Assembly (NCBI RefSeq): GCF_011397635.1 | Contig: NC_064769.1 | Coordinates: 14,587,207-14,651,206 of the forward strand | DNA from: Epinephelus fuscoguttatus | Taxonomy: Eukaryota > Chordata > Actinopteri > Perciformes > Serranidae | Length of the DNA stretch: 64,000 nucleotides | Direction: 5' to 3' | Shown: positions 36,792 to 51,375 of the stretch, one piece after another | Numbering within the stretch: the first letter of the stretch is position 1 | Layout: each line of letters begins with the position of its first letter | Program-made: the position numbers and the translations under genes | The notes under the pieces: model-generated | Told to the model about the DNA's origin: nothing | Database searches by the model: none | The model's input: the letters and a program-made list of their open reading frames with translations, nothing else

Positions 36792-37671
36792 CTATGGGGT
36801 GCCATTTGTAAAGTGTTTCACGCTGAAAATAACATCAACATTTTGCCACATTTAGCTTCAAACAATGTTTAAAAAAGTGTTGTGCATTTTTTAACATCAC
36901 CTTTTACCACATTTACAGCAATATTTGTTAACTTAGAAATATATTAAATAGTTAAATCTAAATATTAAATGTGGCACCTAAATGCTAAATCTAAATATTA
37001 AATCTAAATCTAAACGTTAAATCTAAATGCTAAATCTAAATCTAAATATTAAATCTAAATCTAAACGTTAAATCTAAATGCTAAATCTAAATCTAAATAT
37101 TGAATCTAAATCTAAATGTTAAATGTTAAATCTAAATGTTCTGGATGAAACTAAATATTTAGCTAATATGCAAATTCACACTGCCGGTCAGTGTATGTTC
37201 AAGTGTTCATTTCCCCTGATAAGTTATTCGAATTTGTTATTTGATTCTGTAAACAGTCTGACCATCTTGAGCTTTTATTTTGGTACTTCCGGTGACCGGC
37301 AGTGTGAATTTGCATATTAGCTAAATATTTAGTTTCACCCAGAACATTTAACATTTAGATTTAGATTTAATATTTAGATTTAGATTTAGCATTTAGATTT
37401 AACATTTAGATTTAGATTTAGCATTTAGATTTAGATTTAGATTTAGATTTAGATTTAATATTTAGATTAAACAATTAACATTTAGGTGCCACATTTAAAA
37501 TTTAGATTTAACTATTTAATATATTTCTAAGTTAACAAATATTGCTGTAAATGTGGTAAAATGTGACGTTAAAAAATTCACAACACTTTTTTAAACATTG
37601 TTTGAAGCTAAATGTGGCAAAATGTTGATGTTATTTTCAGCGTGAGACACTTTACAAATGGCACCCCATAG
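36792..37671. mobile_element. 880-bp fold-back element with TAAATC-type tandem repeats
   Basis: The left arm (36792-37190) and right arm (37293-37671) are near-complementary, separated by a loop of about 100 bp. Both ends read CTATGGGGTGCCATTTGTAA. The arms contain irregular tandem TAAATCTAAA/TAAATATTAAA blocks. No coding capacity is seen. Confidence 0.88.
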
Positions 37672-37757
37672 AAAGCCCTACATTCATAATGTAGTGGTTG
37701 GTGCTGTTGCTGTTGACAGTTAAATGACAAATTAAGTATTTATTCTTTCCTCTCACG

Positions 37758-37758
37758 T

Positions 37759-37806
<48 letters not shown>
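37758..37806. repeat. (CA)n microsatellite
   Basis: Uninterrupted CA dinucleotides for about 48 bp, 90 bp right of the fold-back element. Confidence 0.97.
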
Positions 37807-37808
<2 letters not shown>

Positions 37809-40800
37809 TGTCTCTTTCTAAATGTTTCCATTTGACAAAGGGCAAACCAGAGAGGGAGGTGAGTTGGGATGTCATTACGCCCACCATCAGAAAAGCACAT
37901 GCCTGCAGCTGCAGTTATATCCTGGCAGAGCCATCTACGTTAAATATATCCCTCAAACCTCAGCAGTGTCAAGAGAAATCGGATCAGTAAGCGTTAAATT
38001 ATTACCCCTTAACAAACTTGCACCAGGCTAATGTGTTGCAGTGTAGCAGCATTCTATAAATACTCATATCCTTGTTATTCCCCTTATCTTACTAACCTAT
38101 TTCTTAATTTAAATACAGCTGATTATCAGTGGGATCACTATTGCTGCAGGTAGGGAAGGGTGTGTTGTCTGCTGTCCTTGAGGCATTTTTTTCTACTGCG
38201 TAAGTGCTTCAAAAAAGTAGTTTCACAGTCTACACATTTAAAACAATGAAGTAAAGAATGCTGCACTCACTGTAGCTGAACAGGATTTCTCTTTTCTTTT
38301 TTTTTTGGTTTACTGTATGAAGTTGAGATTGAAAGATGATCCTGACAACTTTATTCTTGTCATGAATGTACTCTGGACTGGAGGGCTGTTTATTCATGAA
38401 TGCATACACGTGCAGATGGCTGTTTGTGTGTAAATAAGCACCACCATTCTTGTGCACTGTATATGTGCTCGTGTGTGTGTTTTTGTATGCAGAATGTGTC
38501 ACTTCGTTCTACTTTGGGCATAGTCTTTGCATGTTTTGACCCCTGCCTTTACACTGAATGATGTCCTTGACCATGGCTATGAGGTAAAATTGTATTTTAG
38601 AAAGCAAAACATGGGGAATTACGATTGTTAGAAAGCTGTACCTAAACATATCAATTTGTGTTAAGCAGGCATCTAATGTCCTTAATACTCCTTGTCCTGA
38701 GGGTGATAATGGGGTCATTACAATCAAGTGTTTATCACTCTGGGAGCAGTTTCATTGCCTTGAAATTTACTCAACAACTTCAAGTCCAGCTTTTTGTTTT
38801 GTGTTACTCTCTGTCCTTAAATGCTACTTACAAGAAGAAATGATTAAACCAGTTCTGTACAGTACTGGGAAATGTTTAGTCTGCCGCAGTCTGAGCAAGA
38901 GTACAGGTCAACCTTTTGATAGGAAAGCAGTGTACGTCATTCCTGGTGTCTGTTTTGCATATTCCTTCAATTCATGGCCAGCAATCTGTACTTTCTGATA
39001 AGAGGACAGATGAACAAGTGCTGCTTGAAGAGTGACAATGATGAGTCACACTTTTGTCATTTTAAAACTGCTGATCTCCTGTGGAGTCATAGTTCCTGAA
39101 ATCAGAACAGAGTGTCACTGTGTCCTTGTCTGTATACTGAGGCCTTTATGTATGACAGTGGCTACAGTGGAGCACTTATGCTCTGAGGACCAGTTATTTT
39201 CTTAAATAATAGTCCAATTAGCACATTTTATTTGTAAAAAGTTAAGTCAATATGGTACTGAAATACGTAAATCATTGGGGTTATTTTGTGCATGAGAAAG
39301 AAATATTCCTTATTAAGCACCTGAGCAAAGGTGGGCTGTCATATAACCATGCCCTAAGGGGGATCATCCTGCTTCATTGCTCACATATGTTCCTCAATTT
39401 ACCTCGTCATTTGATACATCCTCTCCTTACCTTTTAAAATGAATTCATTTTTGTTAGTCTGGACTTAGGTGTTAGCCTCACAGTGACCCAACTAATTTCA
39501 TTGTAGGGAATTTAGAGAACATGCAGCTACACTTCTGGGTGCAGTATTTGCAGTAGAGCTTTTGCTCAGTTTTAAGACATTTTGCACAATTACCTTAAAT
39601 GTTGCTGTGTTACATAATGGTCACCATGGTGAGCCTATGTACAACTATGGAGCAGTGGGTCAGTAACCAAGTACTTAAAAGTCTGTTTATTTCCTATAAT
39701 CACCATAAATGTGCAGTAGGGCTGGGTGATATGGAGAAAATCAAATATAACGATATTTTTGACCAGATAGCTTGATATTGATGTGACCATACTGTAGGGT
39801 TGACTTTTGATGTTTTCAAAATATTTACACATAAGATTTTTGATAAATAATAATCAGTAATGTGGATATAATGACTAAGTGGGTAAAGGAGAAATAACAG
39901 CTGGAACAGTCTGGTAAGTTCAGAGAATTTCATCACTTTACTCTAATGCAGCCTTTAAAACCAGGAAAAAAACAACAACACTTAAAATATTATGATATCC
40001 AAAAGACCACATGTAATCTCATATCAAGATAACAATATATCGATAAGATACCCTACCCTACCTTGGAGTGATTCACAGTATAACTGACAAATAAGATAAG
40101 GGGCCTCTGAGGTAAAACTGCATGCTAAGTCCACACCATTATATCTGTAAGGGAAGTGCTTCTCACTGTTGGCCAGCACTTTCCCAGCTTAGCAGCTTAT
40201 TCAGTTTGGGCAACTGGTTACGTAAGAAGGCTATATGCAGCAGGAGGCTAATCCACTGCCTTGACGTTAATGCCAATTATCAGATCATGGTGACGTTATT
40301 GAAATTAAGGCACCATAAAGAAGAGTTTGTAGCAGTCACTCACTGAAAGTCTAAGTGTGACTTCCTCAAAACAATGTGTTTTTGTTTTTTTAATCATGTT
40401 GCATAGTGTTAAGAAATTCAAAGGCAGCCTGTAAGTCAGTAAGTAGTCTTTGCACGTTGAATCTCTGGAAGGTGTTGTGTCGACATTTTTTCGAAATACC
40501 ACTTATAGCTCACTGTTACTGTTGTAAACAAAGCGTGCATGGAAAAAATAAAGAACCAGTGAAGAAGAAGAACCCCTAGTGCCATACTACTGTATGTCAG
40601 GCCTGCAGGATTTTTGGATACAAAAGTCTCCAGAACCAGCAACATACATCCTTAAATACAAGGACTATATTTAAGGAATGTACAGATAGTGTCCCAGTGG
40701 CTTTTCATGTCTTTATCAAAGTCTTTAAACAGGCAGGTTGACCGTTGCTTGTTCAGTAAATCCAGATATTTCTCAAGCCACAGATCCCTGGAGAACAGGG

Positions 40801-42109
40801 CGGTTTATGTTCCTTCCAGTTTAAAAGAATTAATCTTTTAGTCTCTGAATCAAAACAACAATTTAGACACAAATGAAAGCATTTCCCTTCAAGCTTTAAG
40901 TGTTTTTTTAAGGGAAAAGCTACCTCTACTAGGTTTAATTCAGGTTTCTGAGGTTTCTGTTTGTAAATGCATTATCTATGTTTCATTTCCTGGTACCCAT
41001 GTTTGTTTTTGGCAAAAGATTTATTCAGACTTAACTATATTTTATGAGAGTTTTTGACCACTCTGAGATTAGATCAGATTTGTTATTTGTCCCAGATGGA
41101 GATTCTTCTCCATTTTAGAGTCCTATATCTCCGAACAGATGGTAGTGATGTGAAGTGTTGATTGAGAGGGTGATCAGTGTCATATGTGAATGTGATGTCT
41201 CTGAGTTTCATATCTGACAGACTGGATTTTGGAGGCACTGTGTGATGTGAGAATGTCAATATGCATGCTTACACTTAAGCTTTTTCCCTGGCATCAGTGG
41301 TGTAGCACAAGTCCAGAGATCCCTCTGTTTAATATGTCAGATCCTCAACTGACAGCAACAATTCGTCATCAGTGATCAAAAGAAAGGGAGAGAGCATGTG
41401 AGAGAGCGTGGGGGATGATGTGCATTTTGCTTTCACTGATGCAACATCAGCCCTCCCATCTCTTTACCCTCTATATCATCTGCCCTCCCCCCTCGCTGCC
41501 CTCGCTGCCCTCCCAGTGGGTTCAGTAATAACTCAAACATCTGCACATGGCTAGGGAATCGCAGATTTTCAAGTCAAGCAAATGGGAGTTGGGCAAACCA
41601 GCCTCCCACTGTGTGTGTGTGTCTCTGTTGTTGAGGCAAAAGCCTTAACTCAGGTTATGCAATCGCTTACGCTGCATGTGCCAGCTGGTAGAGGTGGACA
41701 GAAACAGAGATGGTTTTTAATCCTTAGTGAAACCGCATACATTCGCTGCGGGAGATTTTCTTTCAGTTCATCACATTTAGTGTTCTGTAGTGAGATATTG
41801 TGTTAATGATTATGGTGTCTGTGTAAGGCATGGGTGTTCTGTTCTCAAGTTCTCAAACAAATCGCATTTTAATCTTGTTCTGTATCACTGCTGAAATGTT
41901 TTCTGAGTATAAATAAATTGCAGTCTCGCAGGAATGCGCATATGACTTTAGTCATGCAAGCATGTTGTGACTCAGTACAAGATGTGCGGTTCTGCTGTTG
42001 GGGTGGACATCATCAAACACTGTAAAGCGTGTGATTCGCCAGCAGTAAGGATCAGAAAGTTCCCCCATTCTCACCTTTCTTTGTTTATTTTGTTTTCTCC
42101 ATCCAACAG
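37807..42109. other. sequence upstream of the prlr signal-peptide exon
   Basis: Holds one interspersed repeat (39717-40055). If the candidate 5' exon near 34.6 kb is real, this is prlr intron 1. No coding sequence recognised. Confidence 0.5.
39717..40055. repeat. intact copy of the interspersed repeat split at 12.5-13.5 kb
   Basis: Starts GGGCTGGGTGATATGGAGAA, a common teleost repeat opening, and ends among ATATCAAGATAACAATATAT. It serves as the reference for the nested insertion at 12649-13347. Confidence 0.7.
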
Positions 42110-42127
42110 CCAACGCTTTGTGGTGCC

Positions 42128-42200
42128 ATGATGAAGAAAGTCTGGGAAGTGATCCTGCTGTTGTTGCTGCTGCTCTTCACAGAGCATGCAAAGGGAAAAC
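42128..42200 (+). CDS. prlr: prlr coding exon 1 (signal peptide)
   Basis: The exon opens after an AACAG acceptor at 42109, so 42110-42127 is 5' UTR. Two adjacent ATGs (42128, 42131) could start translation. MMKKVWEVI followed by seven Leu and FTEHAKGK is a secretion signal. It ends in phase 1 at a GTAAGT donor. Confidence 0.9.
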
Positions 42201-45200
42201 GTAAGTGTTTGAACACAGTATCTTCCTAAGTATGAGTTGACACAGGAAACAGGAGCCAGAGCGGCAAAATTAATACGCAATATTATTTGTTGGTATTTTT
42301 GTGGTATATTATATGCATCATACACAATTATCAAATGTCACCCTCTGCTTTTGTCACATAATGCACACTGTTTGGTAAGTAATCCAGTATTTGCTTGTGT
42401 TTCCTCCTTTCCCTGTCTGTCTTTAGGTCACAGCCCGCCAGGGAAACCCACACTGACCAGATGTCGTTCTCCAGAGAAAGAGACCTTCACCTGCTGGTGG
42501 GAGCCAGGCTCTGATGGGGGACTGCCCACCACCCATGCCCTGTACTACCGCAAAGAAAAGTGAGCTTCAGCTTCCAGTTTAATGCAGTGACACAGTCACT
42601 TCATGTTGTTTAATTCTGATTGGTGCTCATAGTGACAGACAAAAAAGGGACACAATGGATTGTTCATTATAAAGAGAGAGGTCTAATGGATGCAGGGGCA
42701 TGTTTAATGAGGACGTCACAGCAACATAGAAGAATAACAGAGCTTAAAGGGACATCTTACCCTAAGATCAAAAATACATAATTTCCTCTTACCTGTAGTG
42801 CTATTTATCAATCTAGAGTGTGTTGGTGTGAGTTGCCAACTGTTGGAAATATCACCTATAGAGATGTCTGCCTCCTCCAATATAATGGAAACAAGATGGC
42901 ACTCAGCTTGTGGTGCTCAAAGCGCCACAAACATACATTTGAAAAACTCAACAGCAATGTCTCTTTCCAGAAATCATGATCTGCTTACTCAGGAAAATCC
43001 ACAGACCTTGTTGTGAACAGTTTCATATAGGAACTATTTTCTGTCTACACCTGCCGACCGGATCACCACGCTGAGGAAGGCTTGCATCTGCTGCTTGCTC
43101 ACCTAGCACCACTGAGGTAGCCAACGTTACATCTCAGCCAAAGAGGGCGCCATTAATGTCTTGCACTGTCACAAGCACGAGCCTCTCCTCCATGAGTAGA
43201 TGCACGCTTCCTTCTGCTTTGTGATACAGTTAGCGGATGCAGTTTGATAGAAAGAAAGTTTGTTTTGTTTGTTTATTTAGCACATATTAAAAAAAAGTCA
43301 ACATTACATTTACCATAAAAAAATTGACAATCAGTAATACAATTACCATTAAAACAATTTACAGTCGGTGATAAGAACTTCTTTTTAGGAAAAAAAAAAA
43401 GGAACAATGGGGAACATACAAGGAGGTCCAAAAAACCCTCAAGGGGCTTGACAAGAGGACTTCCCTAAATAAACATTAAATTAGACATTGTCATGTGCAT
43501 AAAGGTATGATATCACACTCACACCCACACCCTCACACACACTCACACACACACGTATACACAGATACAGAGATCAGGTCGTTGTTATTGATATAGCAAG
43601 AAATGTTTCACAGATTTTTTAAATGATTCATAAGAAAGTTTAACAAGAGAATCCCATAACATGGAACCTCTGTGAGAGATCTTAAATTGGGATGAAATAG
43701 TTCGAGATTGAGGAGGTCGGAGCTGGGATGCTTTTCGGGTTAAATGATTGTGAAATTGATTGTTTGGGGAAAAGAAATTGTAAAAGAAAGTAGGAAGTGT
43801 TTTATTTAAAGAACCATATACAAATTGAGTAATTTGGAGCTTATTAATCTGATAAATACTGAGGAAGCCAAATTTACGAAACAAAGGTAGTGAATGACTT
43901 CTTGGAGCTGAAAGGGCAATAATTCTCATAGCTCGTTTTTGTAACCTAAGAATTGGTTGCAGTTTTGTCTGGTGAGTACTGGCCCAGGCAGTGTTGCAGT
44001 AACTAATAAAGGGATAAATCATAGAATAATAAAGGTTGAGGGAAACTTTTGTGTTTAAAAGATAATGAATTTTTCCAATTATTCCAATATTTTTTGCAAT
44101 TTTAGATGAAATAAATGAAATGTGAGGCTTCCAGGATAGGTTTTTATCAATTAGTACACCAAGAAAACGAGTTGATTCAACATTAGCTATTGAAACATTA
44201 TCAATAAACACTGTTATATTGTCGGTGAGCTTCTTGTAATTCTAACTAAACAGAATAAAATTTGTTTTCTTAATGTTTAGTGACAGTTTATTGATTTTGA
44301 ACCATTTGGAGATTTTGTCTAACTCTTCATTGACAACTTTCATAATTACAATAGGATTTCTATGGGAATAAAACAAACTAGTATTGTCAGCAAATAAAAT
44401 TTTGGATAGCTGATCTGATACATTGGACAAATCACTGATATAAATAAGAAATAACAATGGCCCGAGGATTGATCCCTGGGGAACACCACATTTTATAGTA
44501 AGAGGGGGTGAGTTCACTCCTTTAAAAGCAACAAATTGTTTTCGGTGCTCTAAGTAACTGGTAAACCACAACAATGCCTGCTCATCCAGTCCCAAATATT
44601 TCAGTTTTTGTAGCAAAATAAGGTGATCTATGGTGTCAAATGCTTTTGACAAATCTAAAAAAAATTCCAGTGGTGTAGTCTTTGTTATCATTGGCTCTGT
44701 GTAATTCATTAGTAAGATGGGTAATAGCCATGTAGGTAGAGTGGGATTTCCTAAAACCATACTGATGTTTGTATAGTATTTCATTCTTGTCAAGATAGCT
44801 CAGTAATCTGTTATAGGCTAGCTTTTCAAGAACCTTTGAAATAGAGGGTAAAATGGAAATTGGTCTGTAGTTAGTAAATATTGCAGGATCTTCAGCTTTG
44901 TATATGGGAATGATTTTGACCATTTTTAATTCCTGTGGCACAATTCCTTTAGAAATGGACAAGTTAAATATATGTGTCAGTGGTTTGGCAATGGCATCAG
45001 AAACCACTTTAAGTAGCTCTGCACTGATATTGTCATAACCTGAAGCAGAATTATTCAAAGAACCTAATATCTTAGAGACTTCACTGCAGTTAACAGGACT
45101 TAGATGAAGTCCACCAGTAGGTGGTGATGTTATAAATTGGAGTGGGCTTTCATTGACCGCAGGAATTTTAGAGGCCAATGCTGGTCCAACTTCAGTAAAT

Positions 45201-48200
45201 CAGTAAATCAGTAAGTAAGTAACTGATTAAAGTTGTGGGCTATAGTTGTAGGATCCTTTACTAGTGATGCATTGACTTTAAATTCATTGGGAAAGGATTT
45301 TTGTGTTTTTCTTTTGTTGAGAATTTTATTAATGATACACCAGAGTGCCCTCATATTATTTTTACACTTGGAGAGTTCGGTACTGAAGTAGTGTTTCTTT
45401 GCCCCCCTAATAATATGATTTAATTTGATTCTGTATTGTGTAAATTGCTTACAATGAAATGGAATAGGATTGGAGAGATATTTTTTGTATAGTTTATGTT
45501 TATTTCTAAGGGACTTGATAATTCCTGTGGTTACCCATGGCTTTGTTGGTTTAGCGTGAGACTTAGAATTTCTCTTCTTCTTCTCAGGATTTAGTTACTT
45601 CATTCATGAATACAGTATATGTCTTCTGTGGGTCATCAAAGTCCAAAACAGTATCCCATGAAAGATGCTCAATCAGCTCCTTAAATTGGTTAATAGTTCC
45701 TACATGAAACTGCTGCTCTAATCTTAAGTAACCGGGTCATGATTTCTGGAAAGACACATTGCTGTCTTTCAAGTGTAGGTTTTTTGGAACTTTGAGCACT
45801 GAGTGCCATCTAGTTCTATCGTATTTGAGAGAAGGCAGACATCTCGGCAACTGAAATGAAAACTATCTAGACTGATAAATGCCACTACAGGTGAGAGAAA
45901 AAATACGTATTTTTGATTCTAGGGTGAACTGTCCCTTTAGAAACACCCCAGCAACTGCATCAAACACTATTGGACGTCTTTACATCCTCAAGGTTGGCAC
46001 AGTTACCAGGGAGTGGCCCTCCTGAAAGTTCATAGCATTGAGGGCACCAGACGGGTGTAAGAGGATAAAGATTGCAGAGAGTTATGTAGCGCTGGTTGTG
46101 ATCACGCCGATGGATTTTGGAATTGTGCAAGCTTGATAATGAACAGACATGGATGCAAAGAGGGAGAGGAGGGGCATGGAACATCTGTGTTCAACCACAA
46201 AGCTTCTTTTAGTCAATTAGCAAAGTTGCACAAGGACAAGGACACTGATGGGAGTGGAGGTGCACATTGAGGAGAATGAAGGTGAGGGTTGCAGAGCAGA
46301 TAAAATACTTATCATATGAAGTGTGTGAGACAAAGAGGATAGGGTTAGTATTCTGGATAATGTCGAAGGCAGTGTTTGACAGTTTGCGAATGATACACTT
46401 ATACTGTAACTGTAATAACATATACTTTATTAAAGATATAATGCATGTATTAAAGGAGTAGTTCAACATTTTGGAAATATGCCTATTAGCTCTCTTGCTA
46501 AGAGTGAGATGAGAACGTTGATACCATGTCATGTCTCTTTGTTGAATATGAAGTTATAGCCAGCAGTTTGTTAGCTTAGCTTAGCATATTTGTCCTTGTA
46601 CATCTCCCACTGTGTGATGCCTTCCATTCTGCACTCAGTTCAATTTTACCCCCACTAGAGGAATGTGACAACAAATTCACTGTAATTAAAATATACAATG
46701 CACCATCCTCAGAGTAGCCACCAGCTGCTTCCTTTTACTTCACCGCTGGGTGAGCGTAATGCATGCAGATGCTCACGCCATCTTTCTGAGATCTACCCTC
46801 AACTTAACAGGTCCTCTCAACAGTCAACACTAGTCCCTGCTACAGCAACAATGACACGTTCCCTCTGCTTCCTAAACATTAACACTTCCAGCTGTGTTCA
46901 TCAAAGGACTCAGGTCGACTAAGATTTAAGCCTAAGTGTGTGTCATGTTGGCCAAGTGCACACATAACATGTCAGCTGAGTTATTTTCATTGTCCTCTTG
47001 AAAAGAAAACATCCTAAAGATGAGGCGAACCTGTGGTAGGAATGACAGTCGAGAGTGGCCTGGAATAGATGATGCAAACCCAACGATACAAGAGGTGCAG
47101 GCGTGATAGAACAGCATAAAATAAGTGCAGATAACTGAGAGTGTAGGATGTAGAAAAAAAAATTATACAGCTATTTTGATGTTTTATTCTGGCTAAGGAC
47201 GTTTTCTTCCACTCCTGTTTGCAATTCAGCAAAACATCTCTCCCCATTTATCTCGCAATCACCCACTGTGTCTCATGCAATTTAAGTAACTGTAGCATGA
47301 AGAATGCGTGCTGCTTTTTATAAATGTAACAGTGCAGTACAGTACAAACACGCACATGCGATGACATGCTGCTCCCCTGCCTCTCTCGCAGCTCTGACAC
47401 ATTGTACGAGTGTCCCGACTACCACGCAGCCGGAGAGAATTCCTGCTTCTTCAACAAGAACGACACATCCATCTGGGTCAACTACAACATCACTGTGGTG
47501 GCCACCAACGCACTGGGCAGCACCTTCTCCGACCCTGTGGATGTAGATGTGGTGTACATTGGTGAGGGAACATGTGCTACTTTTCTTTTTTTGTATTTGT
47601 TCTCGTGATATTCGAGGCACAGTTTCCTCATGAGGGTTAAAAAAGTGTATTTTAATGCACGCTCACACAGCTGCTCAACAGCACAATGGGTTACAATGGG
47701 GCTAATGCTCTCTAAGTGCACTCACCCTTCCTCCAATTGTAACTGTGCACAGAAGGTCGCCATTTTAAAGCAGTGAAATTAAAAAATCATTTCATTAGCC
47801 TGCTGAATAATGGTTGATTATGATAAACCGAAATGTAAGAGAAACTGAGTGAATTAAAGGTGCAATGTGTAATGCCAGGCCACATGCTCTGAACAAATAA
47901 GGGGCATGCTTGCTTATCTCAGTTTTAGCATGACAATAGTATCAAGTAAACAGCCACATCAAAACTATTTTTCGGTGCCATTTGCAGTGTTTTTCGATAT
48001 GGTTTGTGATGTCATCAGTTGCCATAAAGATACATTTTGCCAAATAGCCAACGTTAGATGTAATTTACCATTCTAAAAAAAACATCAACATCAAACCTCA
48101 TCATCTCTTTACGGTGTATACCAAAAGCCGACTCCAGTTGCAGAAAGCCACACCAATGTTTACTCGTTTTAATTATTTTGATATCACTTAATTTCTTTGG

Positions 48201-51200
48201 TGGTGTTAAAGGTCGCTTGTCAGGAGCTTCAGCCATCTTTGTGTTTACTATGCTTTTTCTTCAAAGGGATTGACAACCAGGCCCCAAGGAAGTGTGCTGG
48301 GCTTTGACAGCAATTTTCGTAGTGGCCAAATAGTGGAACTACATCTGTCACATGATGCTAGACAAGACTTTTTCCCATTGATTTACATGGCGAAAGAGAC
48401 ATCTCCAGTGCTGTATCCAGGTCTCCTTATACATCCATGATGACAAGTCCTTAGTGCAGCTCCACTTCTACTTCTTCTGCAAGTGGTATTATAAGACAGG
48501 ATGGGTTGGGGCTAGCTGGTCAGCATGCTCATTTCAGTAGATATCTCTGCAATACAATACATAGGTGTCTTTAACAGAACGTCAGAGACATTCTGTTGAT
48601 AGTATTAGTTCAGTTTTTGAACGTTCTAAACCAAAAATCTAGCCTTAGCTTACACATTGCACCTTTAAAGGATAAATCTGTTGATATTTTATATTTTCCT
48701 TACTGCCTACAAATCCCATAAAAAAACAGCATAAAATGGAGTGGTTGTACTAAGAAATATAGCTATCCCAAGCCTAATAAAGCATACTCCTCTGTGCAAC
48801 AGAGCTCTTCTGTTGTTCCGAAACTATTAAAAACACAAAAATGTGCCATGCTGTTGCACCGGCAAGTTGCTTCATTATCATGAACACGGTCACTGCAGTT
48901 TATTTTGAGTCAATCCCACATACACTGTCCTGCTGCCGGAAATACTCAACAGAGCACCAAATACGTAATAATCCATGGCTGAAAATAGTCCCTGACAACT
49001 GCACTATTTTCTCCTCTTGAGTAACATTTTTTAAAATCTACACTGGCCTGCTTTGTTAGGAAATTACTTAGCCCCTTTTTTAAATTAAAAAATATCTTTG
49101 TGACCCATTTTAAAAGTAGAAGCTAACTGGGTTGGGGATGACAGCCACAGACAGGGCAGGGGAGTTGGAAAGTACAGAGAGATGAACTAACACACTGCTG
49201 GTTTTAGTGTTTTCATGGAATTTGTTGATGACAAGGAACATGTAGCATAATTCCAGTCCTTCTTTTATCTGACATCTGATAAAATATAAATACTGGCCAG
49301 ATGCTTCATATATTGTAATATATATAAATATTGTATGAGGTAATTAATTAGTTGCATCCTGTCATGATGCTAAAGACAAAAGCATATTGTTTTGTTCATG
49401 AAATATCCAAAAGGAAGTCTTAAAGTATCCTCCTTGCCCTTGAGGCAGCTTATCTACCTCTTCCTCTCTAGTAGTTGGACTGACCTGATTTGGTTATCAG
49501 CCCTAAGCTTTCTTGTTTTAACATATTGTCAAGTATGTCTCCAAGAAGATAACTTCAAATCCAAATATTAGCATTTCTCTCAACCATGTCACCACTCGCA
49601 TGGTTCAGCCATTAGGGAAAGTCACTCCTGTCATGACAGAGTTCATTTGCTGGAGGTGTGCAATGGTTTACTGTTGCACAGAGGAAGAGAGACATGGACA
49701 CACTCCTGTCGATTTGGAACTCCTTACGCAGTCACAGTTAAGCCACAGTTTTTGTGTCACTGTGTTATGGACATTATTATCCGCTTTAATTATTTTTATC
49801 TTCCTCCCTCTCAGTCACACACACACACAAAATACACACACTCATTAACAATTTCTCTCTCCCTCTTTAGTCAAGCCTAATCCTCCAGAGAAGGTAACGG
49901 TGACTGTAATGGAGGATAAGGGCTGGCCCTTTCTGCGGGTGTCATGGGAACCGCCACATAAGGCTGACACCCGCTCTGGTTGGATCACGCTCATCTACGA
50001 GCTCCGCGTCAAGTTGGAGGGGGAAAATGACTGGGAGGTATGTAACTGGTTTCCCATCCAAAGGAGTGGACCAGTGGTTAAAATGCTCAAGCCTCATGTT
50101 TGTGAACTTGTCCTTTCCTCTGGGGATGATTCTGATTAATTTCCTTTAGTTGAATTTTAACTTTACTACACAACATTTATAATCTACATGTTGTGTCCAT
50201 TGTTTGTGTTGTACTTCCAGATGCACCTAGCAGGCCAGCAGAAGATATTTAACATCTTCAGCCTGCGGTCAGGTGGTAAATACCTTGTTCAGGTGCGCTG
50301 TAAGCCTGATCATGGCTTTTGGAGTGAATGGAGTTCAACTTCCTACATCAAAGTTCCTGACTGTAAGACATCTTCAGTACACTACACATTACGTATAGAA
50401 CATGGACTTTATTTAAGAAGATATAATAGGTTACATTTATTATGCTTATGCACTTTCCTTGCTGAGAGTTAGATGAGATGGTTGATAACACTCACATAAA
50501 TGTAAAGTAAAGCTGAAGCAAGGAGGTGGTTAGATTAGCTTAGCATTAAGACTGGAAACAGTGTGAAACAGCCAGCATCACTCTATCCAAAGATAAAAAA
50601 TCAGCTGCTCCCCCTGTTTCCAGTCTTCATGCTGAGCTAAGCTAACTTTATTCTGACTTCAGTCCCATATTGAACGGACAGATGATCTGATGTGTTACCA
50701 AGAAAGAAAACACGCATGTTTCCCAAACAGTGAATTATCCCTTTTGCTAATGTTAAAGGGATAAAATGATCCTAATAATAAGACAGTACAAGGTTGGATG
50801 TTGTGTTGAAGCACTAACATTGTTATGTTGTGTCTTACAGATTTTCATCGGGAGAAGTCAGTGTGGATCCTCATAACGGTCTTTTGTGCCTTCATCTTCC
50901 TCATCCTCACATGGTTGCTACACATGAACAGCCGCAGGTAAAACAACAGTCATGAATTCCTTGAGCTATTTGCTTCAACAAATGTTGACTTTTATTGTGT
51001 TATTGTAATATTAACACGTTACATGTTGCATGCAACATCAATCAATCAATCAATCAATTTTATTTATAAAGCCCAATATCACAAATCACAATTTGCCTCA
51101 CAGGGCTTTACAGCATACGACATCCCTCTGTCCTTAAGACCCTCACAGCAGATAAGGAAAAACTCCCCAAAAAAACCCCTTTGACGGGAAAAAAAAACGG

Positions 51201-51312
51201 TAGAAACCTCAGGAAGAGCAACTGAGGAGGGATCCCTCTTCCAGGACGGACAGACGTGCAATAGATGTCGTACAGAACAGATCAGCATAATAAATTAACA
51301 GTAATCCATATG

Positions 51313-51375
<63 letters not shown>

